A stretch of 64,000 bases of DNA. Source: an uncultured Luminiphilus sp. Its GTDB lineage: Bacteria; Pseudomonadota; Gammaproteobacteria; Pseudomonadales; Halieaceae. The position numbers were made by a program, and so were the translations under genes. Below the pieces are notes generated by a model. It was not told where the DNA came from. It ran no database searches and saw nothing but the letters and a program-made list of their open reading frames with translations. The DNA lies in the NCBI GenBank assembly GCA_943787485.1, contig CALSMP010000006.1, positions 62,001 to 126,000 on the forward strand, given 5' to 3'. Below are positions 44,870 to 57,596 of this stretch, piece after piece. Every line of letters begins with the position of its first letter. The stretch's first letter is position 1.

Positions 44870-45955
44870 GTGCACCTAGAGCGCCTGTATATCGACCGGG
44901 TCCGTAATCTTACCGAGCAGCGTTTGACCTTGGGGCCAGGCGCAAACTTTGTTGTAGGTGGCAACGGCAGTGGCAAAACAACCATTTTAGAAGCAATTAG
45001 TTTACTAAGTACCGGCCGGTCGTTCCGAACTTCTACGGCGCGGCCGCTTATTCAACACACACAGCCAGCTTGCACAGTACAGGGCCGGCTTGTCGGTGAG
45101 GCCGTTCAAAAGGAGTTGGGTGTTCGAAGGCATCGTAGCGGTGAGGTGGAGCTTCGGGTGAATGGCATTAGCGTGGCTTCGCTGGTTGAGCTGGCCTCGG
45201 CGCTGCCTACCGTGCTAATCGACACCAGCGCCTCCGATCTTATCGTTGGGCAACCGGAGTTGAGAAGGCGGTATTTAGACTCCACCATGTTCCACGTGGA
45301 ACAGCGGTTTTTGGCGTGCTGGAGGCGCTATCATAAAGCCCTTCGCCAGCGAAACGCTGGGCTCCGTCGTGGTATGATCTCTGGGTATTCTGCCTGGTGC
45401 GCAGAGGTGGCTGGGTCGGGTGAGGTGTTGTCAGCATTGCGAGAGCCGGTGGCACAACAATTAAGTCAACGTTTTGCCCGTACTGCAACAACGTTAAGCC
45501 CCTCGCTGTCGGGCGTTGATTTGAGTTTTCGCCCTGGCTGGAGCCGCCCAGACACGCTTGAGCAAGTTCTCAGGGTGGGCTTGGACACGGATAGGTCGCA
45601 GGGGTATACCCGGGCTGGCCCTCACCGTGCCGACCTTCGAATGGTAGTTAATGGTCGGGCAGCTTCAGAGGTGTTATCTCGGGGCCAGCTTAAGTTGGCG
45701 GTTGTGGCGCTGAAGGCGGCCCAAGCTGAGGTGATGGTAGATATGGGGGTCTCGCCCCCCGTGTTTTTGGTGGATGATTTGGGGTCAGAGCTGGATGGGC
45801 CCCATGCGGCGGCGGTCTGTGGTCTTCTCGCCCAGACCGGATCCCAGGTGGTTTTAACTGCCGTGGCTGAACAGGAGTTACAGCAGTATTGGCGGGGTGG
45901 GGATCAGTGCTTGTTCCACGTGGAACAGGGTTGTGTTTCCCCAGCTCGTGGGTAA
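44870..45955 (+). CDS. recF: DNA replication and repair protein RecF
   Basis: VGGNGSGKTTILEAISLLSTGRSFR; GGAGG upstream of GTG start; dnaN-recF-gyrB order. Confidence 0.96.
   Translation: MHLERLYIDRVRNLTEQRLTLGPGANFVVGGNGSGKTTILEAISLLSTGRSFRTSTARPLIQHTQPACTVQGRLVGEAVQKELGVRRHRSGEVELRVNGISVASLVELASALPTVLIDTSASDLIVGQPELRRRYLDSTMFHVEQRFLACWRRYHKALRQRNAGLRRGMISGYSAWCAEVAGSGEVLSALREPVAQQLSQRFARTATTLSPSLSGVDLSFRPGWSRPDTLEQVLRVGLDTDRSQGYTRAGPHRADLRMVVNGRAASEVLSRGQLKLAVVALKAAQAEVMVDMGVSPPVFLVDDLGSELDGPHAAAVCGLLAQTGSQVVLTAVAEQELQQYWRGGDQCLFHVEQGCVSPARG
45288..45303. promoter_or_regulatory. parS site (ParB binding)
   Basis: Perfect 16-bp palindrome TGTTCCACGTGGAACA within recF. Confidence 0.93.
45912..45927. 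promoter_or_regulatory. parS site (ParB binding)
   Basis: Second identical TGTTCCACGTGGAACA near the recF 3' end. Confidence 0.93.
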
Positions 45956-45990
45956 CTCAAAGCAAATAATGGGTTATTGGCTGACAATAG

Positions 45991-48429
<2,439 letters not shown>

Positions 48430-48548
48430 CTAGAAGTGTTTGCGATGCTGCCCGCCTATTGCCACATCTGGCGTCTGCTGTCAGCCGCGCTTTTACATGG
48501 GGTCGGCGGCACGCGGTCACACAAGTGCAGCGCAGGGTGATGCTGATA

Positions 48549-49802
48549 TCAGTGTCGACTAGTGTCTTTCGAGTCGGAACTGTTCTCATCGAGCAACTGT
48601 AACCGATCATTTTCGGTAGCGATGGGCCGCAGGTCCTCAGGAAACTCCCGTGTGGCTTTGGCAGACAGCGATTGAAATCGCTCTACTTTGCCTTGCAGCC
48701 CCTGGCGCCCCGTTAACGCTGTGACGGTGTCGTTATACTTTTTCGATGCCGTTTGCAGGCTACCTCCAAGGCTGGCAAGACGCTCAGCAACCAGGCTAAC
48801 AGAGTTAAAAACATCTCCCGCTCGTGAGCTTATCTCCCGCGCTTCTTCATTACTACGCTCTACCATCCATAAATTCGCAACGGTGCGCAAAATGGGCATT
48901 AACGTCGAGTGGGACACCATCACAACCCCCTTCTGGTATCCATAGGCAAATAAATCCCGGTGGTTTCGCATCACCTCGATGTAGGCAGGTTCTACGGGCA
49001 TAAACATCATGACGAAATCGGGACTCGATAACCCTGGAAGCTGCTGATACGCCTTATCAGCCAGGCTATCGATGTGCGCCTTTACCGCTTGAGCGTGGCG
49101 CTTCAGCGCAGCATCCCGCTGGGGCTCGGAGTCGGCTGCGACCGCGGCTTCGTAATCAACCAGCGATACCTTGCTATCGACGACCAGGTTTTTGCCCTCG
49201 GGTAGGCGAATGACAAAATCTGGTAATAACCGCTTTCCCGACTCATCTTTAAATGCTGTCTGACTATCATAATGCTCCCCAGCGCGAAGCCCTGCCAGCT
49301 CGAGGGTGCGCTCAAGCTGGGCTTCCCCCCAGTTCCCCACCAGCTTTTTATCTCCCTTAAGGGCGTCGGTGAGGTGTTGTGCATCAGCACTGATCGACAG
49401 CCCCACCGTTTCGAGCTGTTTAATTTGCTGAATGAGCGAGGCGGAGTTCTGAACCATATCGGTATGAACTTGGTTAACTCGATGTTGAAAGCCATCTATC
49501 TTTTCGGCCAGCGGCTTTAATATGGCTCCGAGGCTATCTTTGTTGGCGTCTCGGAGCTCTTTATCTCTTGCGGCTAGCAGCTCTCTACTGAGATTTTCAA
49601 ACTCAATTTTGAGGCCCGCTTTATTGGCGTCGCTTTGCGCAAGCTGCTGTTCAAAGGAGCGCGCTTTTTCTTCGGCTTTTGCTTGTTCAAGTTTGAGCTC
49701 ACTTTGCAGATGCAGTTGTTGCCGGCTAGCCCACAACCATGTTGCGAAAGCACCTACTGCAAGGCCGATGCCAATACCAATAAATAAAGCCGCCTCCCCC
49801 AT
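48549..49802 (-). CDS. rmuC: DNA recombination protein RmuC
   Basis: N-terminal TM + coiled coil; LVGNWGEAQLERTLELAGL, LPEGKNLVVDSKVSLVDYE. Confidence 0.93.
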   Translation of the reverse strand: MGEAALFIGIGIGLAVGAFATWLWASRQQLHLQSELKLEQAKAEEKARSFEQQLAQSDANKAGLKIEFENLSRELLAARDKELRDANKDSLGAILKPLAEKIDGFQHRVNQVHTDMVQNSASLIQQIKQLETVGLSISADAQHLTDALKGDKKLVGNWGEAQLERTLELAGLRAGEHYDSQTAFKDESGKRLLPDFVIRLPEGKNLVVDSKVSLVDYEAAVAADSEPQRDAALKRHAQAVKAHIDSLADKAYQQLPGLSSPDFVMMFMPVEPAYIEVMRNHRDLFAYGYQKGVVMVSHSTLMPILRTVANLWMVERSNEEAREISSRAGDVFNSVSLVAERLASLGGSLQTASKKYNDTVTALTGRQGLQGKVERFQSLSAKATREFPEDLRPIATENDRLQLLDENSSDSKDTSRH

Positions 49803-49811
49803 ATTCGCTCC

Positions 49812-51884
49812 TTACCCGGATAGCAGTGCAATATCCGCAATACGGATAAAGCTGTTTCGCAAAGCACTGAGCAATTGCAGTCGGTTTAAACGAAGTGCTG
49901 GGTCCTCGGCGTTCACCATCACCCGATCAAAAAAAGCGTCAATAGGTGCTCGCAATGCCGACAGGTCCTCTAGCGCGCCGGCGTAATCACCGCTAAGTAT
50001 CTTGGGTTCTGACAGGTCATTAATATGGGTAAGCGCCTCAAACAACGCTTTTTCTTCCGCTTCTTGAAGCAAGCTTTTCTGGGGTGTGCCCGTAACGCCG
50101 TCGGCTTTGGCCAGAATATTTGCCACGCGTTTGTTAGCGGCCGCCAGCGCTGCAGCGGCGTCTGACCCACTGAAAACATGGAGCGCCTGCACACGCCTAT
50201 CAATCTCTGCGGGACTGGTGATGCCTGTCGCCGTTACCGCCCGTAACGTTTCAACAGGAATGGATTGATCCTCATACCACGCGCGTAGACGATCAATCAC
50301 GTAGTTGAGCAAGGTAGCTGCAGTGTCTTTTTGCAGGGTCTCTTTGGGATAGCCCGAAATCGACTGGTCGATTAAGACTCCTAGGTCCAACTCGTTGGGT
50401 AGCGCGAGCAGGATTCGAATAACGCCAAGCGAGGCTCGCCTGAGTGCGAAAGGGTCTTTTGACCCCGTAGGGATCTGGCCCAACCCAAAAATACCCGATA
50501 GCGTATCCAGGCGGTCTGCGAGCGCAACACAGGATGCCTCCAAGCTCTCCGGGAGCGCATCGCCCGAAAACCTGGGCCAGTAATGTTGTTCGATGCACAC
50601 AGCAACTGCTTCGGGTTCGCCATCATGTCGAGCATAATGCCCACCGGCTATTCCCTGAAGCTCCGGGAATTCTAAGACCATGTCAGAAACAAGGTCGCAT
50701 TTGGCGAGCTCAGCCCCGCGCCGCGCGATGGCGCTATCACCGCCCAGAGTTTCGGCAAGCCACCCGGCAAGCTCAGCCATGCGCCGGGTTTTATCACCCA
50801 CGGAGCCCAATTGCTGTTGAAAAATAACGGCGTCCAATTTTGATGCGCGCTGTGCGAGCGGGGTTTTTTTATCGGTTTCGAAAAAGAAGGCGGCATCGCT
50901 TAACCTGGGCCGAATAACTTTTTCATTTCCAGAAACCACTGACGCGGGAGAGTGACTAGCGATATTTGACACAGTAATAAAAAGTGGCAGTAACTCGCCC
51001 GAGCTATCAAGCAGGTGAAAATATTTTTGATGCTCTTTCATAGACGAGATCACGGCTTCTGACGGTACGGCAAGAAAAGCGGGGTCAAAACTTCCAGACA
51101 GGGTCACTGGCCACTCGACCAAGCCAGTCACCTCCTCCAACAAATCATCGTCAATAACGGCGTGCGCCCCAAGTTCTAGGGCTTTCGCCTGTACTTGCTC
51201 ACGAATCAAGCTTTGGCGAGCCACAAAATCTGCAACAACAAAGGCAGCGTGGAGTTCTCGCTCGTATTCGCTCGCGGCGCTAATTATCACTGGCTCTGTG
51301 TGATGGAAACGGTGTCCCCGGCTTTCTCGTGCACTGCTTAACCCAAAGAGTTCAACGGGCAGCACCCTGTCACCTAGCAGAGCGACCAACCATTGCACCG
51401 GCCTCAAAAACTCATGACGCTCTCGCCCCCAACGCATGCGCTTGCTGACAGGGATGGCTGCGACGGCATCGGTAATAATCTCTGGCAGCACGTCAACGGC
51501 ATGCGCGCCTTTTTTTACACGCAGTAATCCCAAGCGTGGGCCCTTCGGGTCATTGATTTCAATCAATTCTTCAGGAGCTACCCCCTGTTTTTTAGCAAAA
51601 CCCAGAGCTGCCGGACTCCATTGGCCTGCCTCGTTCTTGGCACTTGCCATCGGCGGGCCAGCGACTTGCACTCGCTCGTCCTGTGCTTCCGTCACCAGCT
51701 TGGTGACTACAACAGCCAATCGCCTTGGCGTCGCGAAGCGATGAACCTCTCCGTGGGTTAGTCCCTTCTCCGATAGTCCAGCCACAATGTGCTGTTCCAG
51801 CGCAGCGACCATGGATTGAAGTGCCCCTGCGGGAAGTTCCTCGGTACCAAGTTCGAACAAAAAATCAGCGGTTTCTTGATTCAT
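49812..51884 (-). CDS. glyS: Glycine-tRNA ligase subunit beta
   Basis: [34 protein letters not shown]; paired with glyQ. Confidence 0.98.
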   Translation of the reverse strand: MNQETADFLFELGTEELPAGALQSMVAALEQHIVAGLSEKGLTHGEVHRFATPRRLAVVVTKLVTEAQDERVQVAGPPMASAKNEAGQWSPAALGFAKKQGVAPEELIEINDPKGPRLGLLRVKKGAHAVDVLPEIITDAVAAIPVSKRMRWGRERHEFLRPVQWLVALLGDRVLPVELFGLSSARESRGHRFHHTEPVIISAASEYERELHAAFVVADFVARQSLIREQVQAKALELGAHAVIDDDLLEEVTGLVEWPVTLSGSFDPAFLAVPSEAVISSMKEHQKYFHLLDSSGELLPLFITVSNIASHSPASVVSGNEKVIRPRLSDAAFFFETDKKTPLAQRASKLDAVIFQQQLGSVGDKTRRMAELAGWLAETLGGDSAIARRGAELAKCDLVSDMVLEFPELQGIAGGHYARHDGEPEAVAVCIEQHYWPRFSGDALPESLEASCVALADRLDTLSGIFGLGQIPTGSKDPFALRRASLGVIRILLALPNELDLGVLIDQSISGYPKETLQKDTAATLLNYVIDRLRAWYEDQSIPVETLRAVTATGITSPAEIDRRVQALHVFSGSDAAAALAAANKRVANILAKADGVTGTPQKSLLQEAEEKALFEALTHINDLSEPKILSGDYAGALEDLSALRAPIDAFFDRVMVNAEDPALRLNRLQLLSALRNSFIRIADIALLSG

Positions 51885-52804
51885 AGTGACGCTTCCAGTG
51901 CTTGTGCACGGAGATCGGCGTCGGCTTGAGGAAACCCCATGGCAGCCCGAGAGGCGTAATAGGCTTGCGCGGCCGCCTTTGCCAGGTTTCGCACCCGCAG
52001 AATGTAGCGCTGTCTTTCGGTGACGCTGATAGCATGGCGGGCATCGAGTAGGTTGAAGGTGTGAGAAGCTTTCATCACCAATTCATAGGCGGGTAGGGGT
52101 AGTTTTTGATCGGCGAGTCGCTGCGCCTCGCGTTCGTAAAAGTCGAAGTGGGCAAATAGTTGATCGATATCCGCCTCTTGAAAGTTGTACGTCGACATTT
52201 CCACCTCGTTTTGATGGAACACATCACCATAGGTAACCGTGCCCGCGGGGGTCTCGGCCCAAACTAGGTCATACACCGATTCGACGGACTGCAAATACAT
52301 TGCAATGCGTTCAAGCCCATAGGTGATCTCCCCGGTCACCGGGAAGCACTCGATCCCACCCGCCTGTTGAAAGTAGGTGAACTGGCTGACCTCCATGCCA
52401 TTTAGCCAAACCTCCCACCCCAATCCCCAGGCGCCTAGCGTGGGTGATTCCCAGTTGTCCTCGACAAAACGGACATCGTGTTCCAGGGTGTCGACCCCTA
52501 AGGCTTTCAGGCTATCTACGTAGAGCTCCTGAAAGTTGGCGGGGCTGGGCTTCATCACCACTTGAAATTGATAGTAATGCTGAAGTCGATTGGGGTTTTC
52601 CCCGTAGCGACCATCTGTTGGGCGCCGGCTTGGTTGCACATAAGCGGCGTTCCAGTTCTCCGGGCCTACGGCGCGCAAAAAGGTTGCCGGGTGAAACGTA
52701 CCCGCGCCTACTTCCATATCTAAAGGTTGTAGGACGATACAGCCATGGCTGGCCCAGAAGCTCTGCAACCGCAGAATCAGCTCTTGAAACGTTTGGGGAA
52801 TCAC
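51881..52804 (-). CDS. glyQ: Glycine-tRNA ligase subunit alpha
   Basis: [41 protein letters not shown]. Confidence 0.98.
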   Translation of the reverse strand: MIPQTFQELILRLQSFWASHGCIVLQPLDMEVGAGTFHPATFLRAVGPENWNAAYVQPSRRPTDGRYGENPNRLQHYYQFQVVMKPSPANFQELYVDSLKALGVDTLEHDVRFVEDNWESPTLGAWGLGWEVWLNGMEVSQFTYFQQAGGIECFPVTGEITYGLERIAMYLQSVESVYDLVWAETPAGTVTYGDVFHQNEVEMSTYNFQEADIDQLFAHFDFYEREAQRLADQKLPLPAYELVMKASHTFNLLDARHAISVTERQRYILRVRNLAKAAAQAYYASRAAMGFPQADADLRAQALEASL

Positions 52805-52892
52805 AATGGGATCCGATCATCGGTAGTTGTGACCTTAGTATACCCGCGATCGACAGGGCATAATAAGACCTCGTTGTTAACGGGTTGGTGCA

Positions 52893-53870
52893 TTGTCCTC
52901 ATTATTCCAGTGGTTTCGCAATCGTGCAGCACGAGTGTTGCTGGGAGGCTCATTGTGGTTGATGGCGAGACTCCCCATTGGCTGGGCGCGGGCTATGGGT
53001 CGGTTGCTGGGCCGCTTGAGCTATCAATTAGACGGGAGAAGTCGACGGGTGGCGGAGCGCAACATCGCGCTAGCATTCCCTGAAATGGATGAGGTGCAGC
53101 AGGATGGTTTGGTTCGAGAGACCCTGCAGGAAACTGGGTCGCTGGCTGCCGAAATGGGCCATGTGTGGTTGCGGCCGTGGAGCCGCACCGCGGCACTGAT
53201 CAATCGCGTAGAGGGAGAGGGTTCGGTGAAGGCCGCTCTGTCCCGAGGTCGTGGGGTCATTGTTCTTGGTCCGCATCTCGGTAACTGGGAGGTGTTGGGC
53301 CTGCATCTGGCGACCTTGGGCGAGATGGTTGCCTTGTACGAGCCGCCGAAATTAGCCAGCCTTGGTCCAATGATTAAACAAGCGCGAGAGAGAAGTGGCG
53401 GTTTGTTGGTCCCCACTACCCCCCGGGGCATCGCGTCGTTGGCTAAGAGCGTCAAGGCGGGGGGAATTTCCGGCGTTCTTCCTGACCAGGTTCCCGATGC
53501 TCCAACGGGCGGGCTTAACGTGCCTTTCATGGGGGTTGAGTGCGGCACCGCAGCCCTTGGTTGTAACTTGATACAGCGAACCGGCGCAGCAGCCTTTATG
53601 GGGGCAGCCTTTCGTTCCAAGGGCGGTTTCGATGTGGTTTATGTTCCCGCCCCGGAGGCGCTCCATAGTGATGATCTTGAAGTTGCATTGACCGCAATGA
53701 ACGACGCTGTTGCGCTGTTATTGGCAGGTCATGAGGCCCAGTATCAGTGGCAATACAAGCGTTTTCGAACGCAGCCCAACAACGGTCTTGATCATTATCA
53801 AGACCTCAAGGTCGCGCGCAGTCAGTTTCAGCGTCGACCATCATTCTTTGAGCAGGAGCCTAGGGCTTGA
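52893..53870 (+). CDS. Lysophospholipid/lipid A biosynthesis acyltransferase (LpxL/HtrB family)
   Basis: VIVLGPHLGNWEVLGLHLA (HX4D/E-type motif), PDQVPDAPTGGLNVPFMGV. Confidence 0.9.
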   Translation: MSSLFQWFRNRAARVLLGGSLWLMARLPIGWARAMGRLLGRLSYQLDGRSRRVAERNIALAFPEMDEVQQDGLVRETLQETGSLAAEMGHVWLRPWSRTAALINRVEGEGSVKAALSRGRGVIVLGPHLGNWEVLGLHLATLGEMVALYEPPKLASLGPMIKQARERSGGLLVPTTPRGIASLAKSVKAGGISGVLPDQVPDAPTGGLNVPFMGVECGTAALGCNLIQRTGAAAFMGAAFRSKGGFDVVYVPAPEALHSDDLEVALTAMNDAVALLLAGHEAQYQWQYKRFRTQPNNGLDHYQDLKVARSQFQRRPSFFEQEPRA

Positions 53871-54673
53871 CCGCTATCACAGGAAAAATTATTGCCGGTG
53901 TTATCGGCTATATCACCTTAGGCCCGGTTGGTTTGCTGTTTGGTATTGCGATTGGTCACGCCTTTGATCGCGGTTTGTGGCAAGCCCTTCAGGCGGCAAA
54001 TCCCGATAACTTGGCGCAAATGCAAAAACAGTTTTTTGCAACCACTTTTACGTTACTCGGTTATGTAGCGAAGGCTGATGGTCGTGTTAGCGAGGCGGAA
54101 ATCGCCCAGGCAGAAGCGCTTTTCAGACAGCTTCGTTTGGGCCCGCAGCAGCGCCAGGATGCCATCCAACGATTTAAAAAGGGTGCCGAGGCTGGCTTCG
54201 ACCCGGCTGAGACTATCCGCGCATTTACAGGGCGCGTTGGCATTCGCCGACAAGCACATAGCACTCTGCTGATGTTTCTTGCCAGCATGGCACTGGCGGA
54301 TGGAACTTTGGATGGTGAGGAGCGCGATGCCCTGCACACGATCTCCAGCTTGCTGGGCGTTCCAATCCGCGAGGTAGATCGACTACTGGCAATGTTAGCC
54401 GCCCAATCCCGCTTTCACAGGGAGAGCGGTTATCAGTCACCTCAGGCGTCCCCAGCAAAGCGATTAGAAGATGCTTACGCAGCGCTGGGTATATCCGAAG
54501 CCGCGACCGATGCGGAGGTGAAGCGAACCTACCGTAGGCTCATGAGTGAGAATCACCCCGACAAACTGATGGCCAAAGGGGTGCCGGATGAGATGTTAAG
54601 AGTGGCCACAGAACGATCCCAGGAGATCTCGACGGCCTATGAGGTCATCAAGGAGTCTAGGGGTATGCGCTAA
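53867..54673 (+). CDS. djlA: Co-chaperone DjlA (TerB + C-terminal J domain)
   Basis: Single TM, TerB region, J domain with HPD (RLMSENHPDKLMAKG). Confidence 0.93.
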   Translation: MTAITGKIIAGVIGYITLGPVGLLFGIAIGHAFDRGLWQALQAANPDNLAQMQKQFFATTFTLLGYVAKADGRVSEAEIAQAEALFRQLRLGPQQRQDAIQRFKKGAEAGFDPAETIRAFTGRVGIRRQAHSTLLMFLASMALADGTLDGEERDALHTISSLLGVPIREVDRLLAMLAAQSRFHRESGYQSPQASPAKRLEDAYAALGISEAATDAEVKRTYRRLMSENHPDKLMAKGVPDEMLRVATERSQEISTAYEVIKESRGMR

Positions 54674-54680
54674 ACTTGAA

Positions 54681-56129
54681 CTATGGGCGCCAGAATGCAG
54701 GGGTAAACAACACCAGCAAGGTAAATACCTCAAGCCGGCCGGCGAGCATGGCCACACACAAGAGAAGTTTTCCGGCTTCGTTCACCCCGGCGTAACTTGC
54801 TGCGACCGATCCGAGACCCGGCCCCAGGTTGTTGAGTGCGGCGGCGGTTGCCGAAAATGCAGAAGTAAAGTCCAGACCCGTCGTGAGCATTAGCAGCATA
54901 ATGGTCACGAGAGTGACCATATAAACCGCATAAAAACTCCAAACCGCGCTTACTACCGAGGGCTGGACCCTTCGGGAGTCGAGTTTTAGAGGAATCACGG
55001 CGTTGGGATGGAGCAACTGCTTAAGCTCGCGCATCCCTTGGCGAAAGATCAGAAGAAGACGCATTGCTTTGAGTCCACCTCCGGTTGACCCCGCACAGCC
55101 ACCCATAAAGGAAAGCATCAGCAAGAAAAAAGGGAGGAAGGTCGGCCAAGACGCAAAATCCTGTGTGGTAAAGCCGGTGGTCGTCGCGATAGATACCGTT
55201 TGAAATAGACCGTGAATCAGCCCCTCTGAGGGAGGTAGGGCTTCGCTCAAAATAAGCGTGGCACAGGTGACGACGGTCGCTGCGCCAATTACCACACTGA
55301 AAAAAGTGGTTTCTGAGTCCTGGGAGTAAATGCGCAGGTTTCTTCGCTGTAGGGCGATAAAATGCAGGCCAAAATTGATCGCCGAGATCATCATAAAGAC
55401 CGTACAAACAAGCAATACTTTGTCGTTTTGAAAGAACCCCATGCTGCCGTCATGAGTCGAGAAACCGCCGATCGCAACTGTCGAAAACGCATGACAGATC
55501 GCATCAAACACGGGCATACCCACAAAGCTGTAGCTTAAGGCGCAGAGCGCTGTCAGGCATACATAGATCTGAAACAATGCTTTGGCAGTACCGGTGATGC
55601 GGGGGGTGAGCTTTGTATCCTTTGCGGGTCCTGCACTTTCAGCGCGGTACAGCTGCATACCGCCAACCCCTAGCATTGGCAAGATCGCCACAGCCAATAC
55701 AATAATACCGATGCCGCCCAACCATTGGAGCAGTTGCCGGTACAGTAATAGCGATCTCGGCAGGTCATCCAGTCCAATGATCACAGTGGCGCCGGTGGTT
55801 GTCAGGCCGGATATCGATTCAAAAACAGCCCCGGCCAGAGAAAGTTGTAGTGCGTCACTGGTGTAAAAAGGGATCGCACCGAAGCACCCGAGGACAATCC
55901 AAAAAAGGGCGGTCACAAGGAAACCATCCCGGATTCGTAAGTCTCTGTCGGCATCTCGAAAGGGCAGCCAGATCGCAAGCCCGGCCAAGATATTAATACC
56001 AAAAGCCAAGCCAAAGGGTCGGGCCGAGCCGTCTTGGTCGTACAGGGCAAGCAGGAGGGAGGGAAGCATCGCCACGCTGAAAATCATTAGCAGTACGCCG
56101 GTGATTCGCAGGGAGATGGAGAGGTGCAT
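54681..56129 (-). CDS. trkH: Trk potassium uptake system membrane protein TrkH
   Basis: SISGLTTTGATV, GCAGSTGGGLKAMRLLLIFRQG; overlaps trkA. Confidence 0.95.
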   Translation of the reverse strand: MHLSISLRITGVLLMIFSVAMLPSLLLALYDQDGSARPFGLAFGINILAGLAIWLPFRDADRDLRIRDGFLVTALFWIVLGCFGAIPFYTSDALQLSLAGAVFESISGLTTTGATVIIGLDDLPRSLLLYRQLLQWLGGIGIIVLAVAILPMLGVGGMQLYRAESAGPAKDTKLTPRITGTAKALFQIYVCLTALCALSYSFVGMPVFDAICHAFSTVAIGGFSTHDGSMGFFQNDKVLLVCTVFMMISAINFGLHFIALQRRNLRIYSQDSETTFFSVVIGAATVVTCATLILSEALPPSEGLIHGLFQTVSIATTTGFTTQDFASWPTFLPFFLLMLSFMGGCAGSTGGGLKAMRLLLIFRQGMRELKQLLHPNAVIPLKLDSRRVQPSVVSAVWSFYAVYMVTLVTIMLLMLTTGLDFTSAFSATAAALNNLGPGLGSVAASYAGVNEAGKLLLCVAMLAGRLEVFTLLVLFTPAFWRP

Positions 56130-57505
56130 CAGAAAAACCCAAATCCCACTGCAAACAAATGCTCTACATCGGCAATTTTATTGCGGTCGGTCAGGAATAA
56201 AATTACGTGGTCATCGGTTTCCACCACGATATGGCTGTGAGCAATTAGCACTGAGTCGCCCCGGAGGATCGCACCAACGGTCACCCCTGGGGGCAGCTTG
56301 AGTTCGTCGAGGCGACGACCAACGACTTTTGAGGATTTAGTATCGCCGTGTGCCGTCAGCTCAATCGCTTCGGCAGCGCCTCGCCGCAGCGAGTGGACGT
56401 TACCAATATCCCCACGCCTGACATGGGTTAACAAACTGCTTACCGTTATCTGCTGGGGTGAAATGGCGACATCGATGTCGGCACCAACTAACTCTGCATA
56501 AGCCGAGTTGGCAATGAGGGTGATGACCTTTTTGGCCCCGAGTCGTTTTGCCAGCACCGACATCATGATGTTTGACTCATCGTTGTTAGTCAGCGCACAA
56601 AACACATCGGTTTGTTCAATGTTTTCCTGCATGAGGAGCGCCGGCTCATTGGCTTTACCATGAAGCACCACGGACTTCTCCAGCATTTCCGACAGAGTGC
56701 GACACCGGTCATAGGACAGTTCGATGACTTTTACTTGGTATTGGTGCTCTAGGCGACTTGCCAGAGTCGCGCCGATGTTTCCACCTCCAGCAATCATGAC
56801 GCGCTTGTAAGGTTCGTCGATGGTTCTAAGCTCAGCGGTCACGGCCCGAATGTTTTCCCGCGCGGCGATAAAAAATACCTCGTCGTCGGGCTCAACGACC
56901 GTTGTTCCTTCGGGAATAATTGGTGGTGAATTTTCCCTAAAGATTGCGGCGACACGGGTGTCGATATTGGGCATGTGTTCTCGAATTTCTTGTAGTTGGC
57001 GACCGACAATAGGGCCGCCCTCAATCGCACGGACCGCGACCAGTCGTATGCGGCCGTCGGCAAAATCCAACACCTGGAGTGAGCCCGGGTTGGCGATCAG
57101 CTGTTCGATATTGTTGGTGACTAACTGTTCAGGTCCGATGATGACATCGACCGCAATAGCGCCGCTGTCAAAGAGCTCTTTGGCTTTCTCTAAGTAGTCA
57201 CCCGACCGGACCCGCGATATTTTTGTCGGCGTTCGATATAGGGTGAAGGCGATTTGGCAGGCGAGCATGTTCATCTCGTCTGAATTTGTTACCGCGATCA
57301 GCATTTCTGCGTGTTCGGCGCCGGCATTGAACAGCGTACTTGGGTGTGCTGCATCCCCGAGAACGGTTCTGATGTCTAGGCGTTCTTGTAGGGCGCGCAG
57401 GGTCGAAGCTTCGCTGTCGACGACAGTGATCTCATTCTGCTCATCAGCGAGGTGCTCGGCCAAGGTTCCGCCGACTTGGCCGGCTCCTAGAATAATTATC
57501 TTCAC
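56129..57505 (-). CDS. trkA: Trk system potassium transporter TrkA
   Basis: MKIIILGAGQVGGTLAEHLADEQNEITVVD; two RCK N/C repeats. Confidence 0.97.
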   Translation of the reverse strand: MKIIILGAGQVGGTLAEHLADEQNEITVVDSEASTLRALQERLDIRTVLGDAAHPSTLFNAGAEHAEMLIAVTNSDEMNMLACQIAFTLYRTPTKISRVRSGDYLEKAKELFDSGAIAVDVIIGPEQLVTNNIEQLIANPGSLQVLDFADGRIRLVAVRAIEGGPIVGRQLQEIREHMPNIDTRVAAIFRENSPPIIPEGTTVVEPDDEVFFIAARENIRAVTAELRTIDEPYKRVMIAGGGNIGATLASRLEHQYQVKVIELSYDRCRTLSEMLEKSVVLHGKANEPALLMQENIEQTDVFCALTNNDESNIMMSVLAKRLGAKKVITLIANSAYAELVGADIDVAISPQQITVSSLLTHVRRGDIGNVHSLRRGAAEAIELTAHGDTKSSKVVGRRLDELKLPPGVTVGAILRGDSVLIAHSHIVVETDDHVILFLTDRNKIADVEHLFAVGFGFF

Positions 57506-57596
57506 GGGTTCAGCATCCCTCCCGATAAAGTTGCACCGACCTTAAACCTGAATGCAGATATTTTCATGGGGAATTTGCCCGTAATCTTGATGGCCA

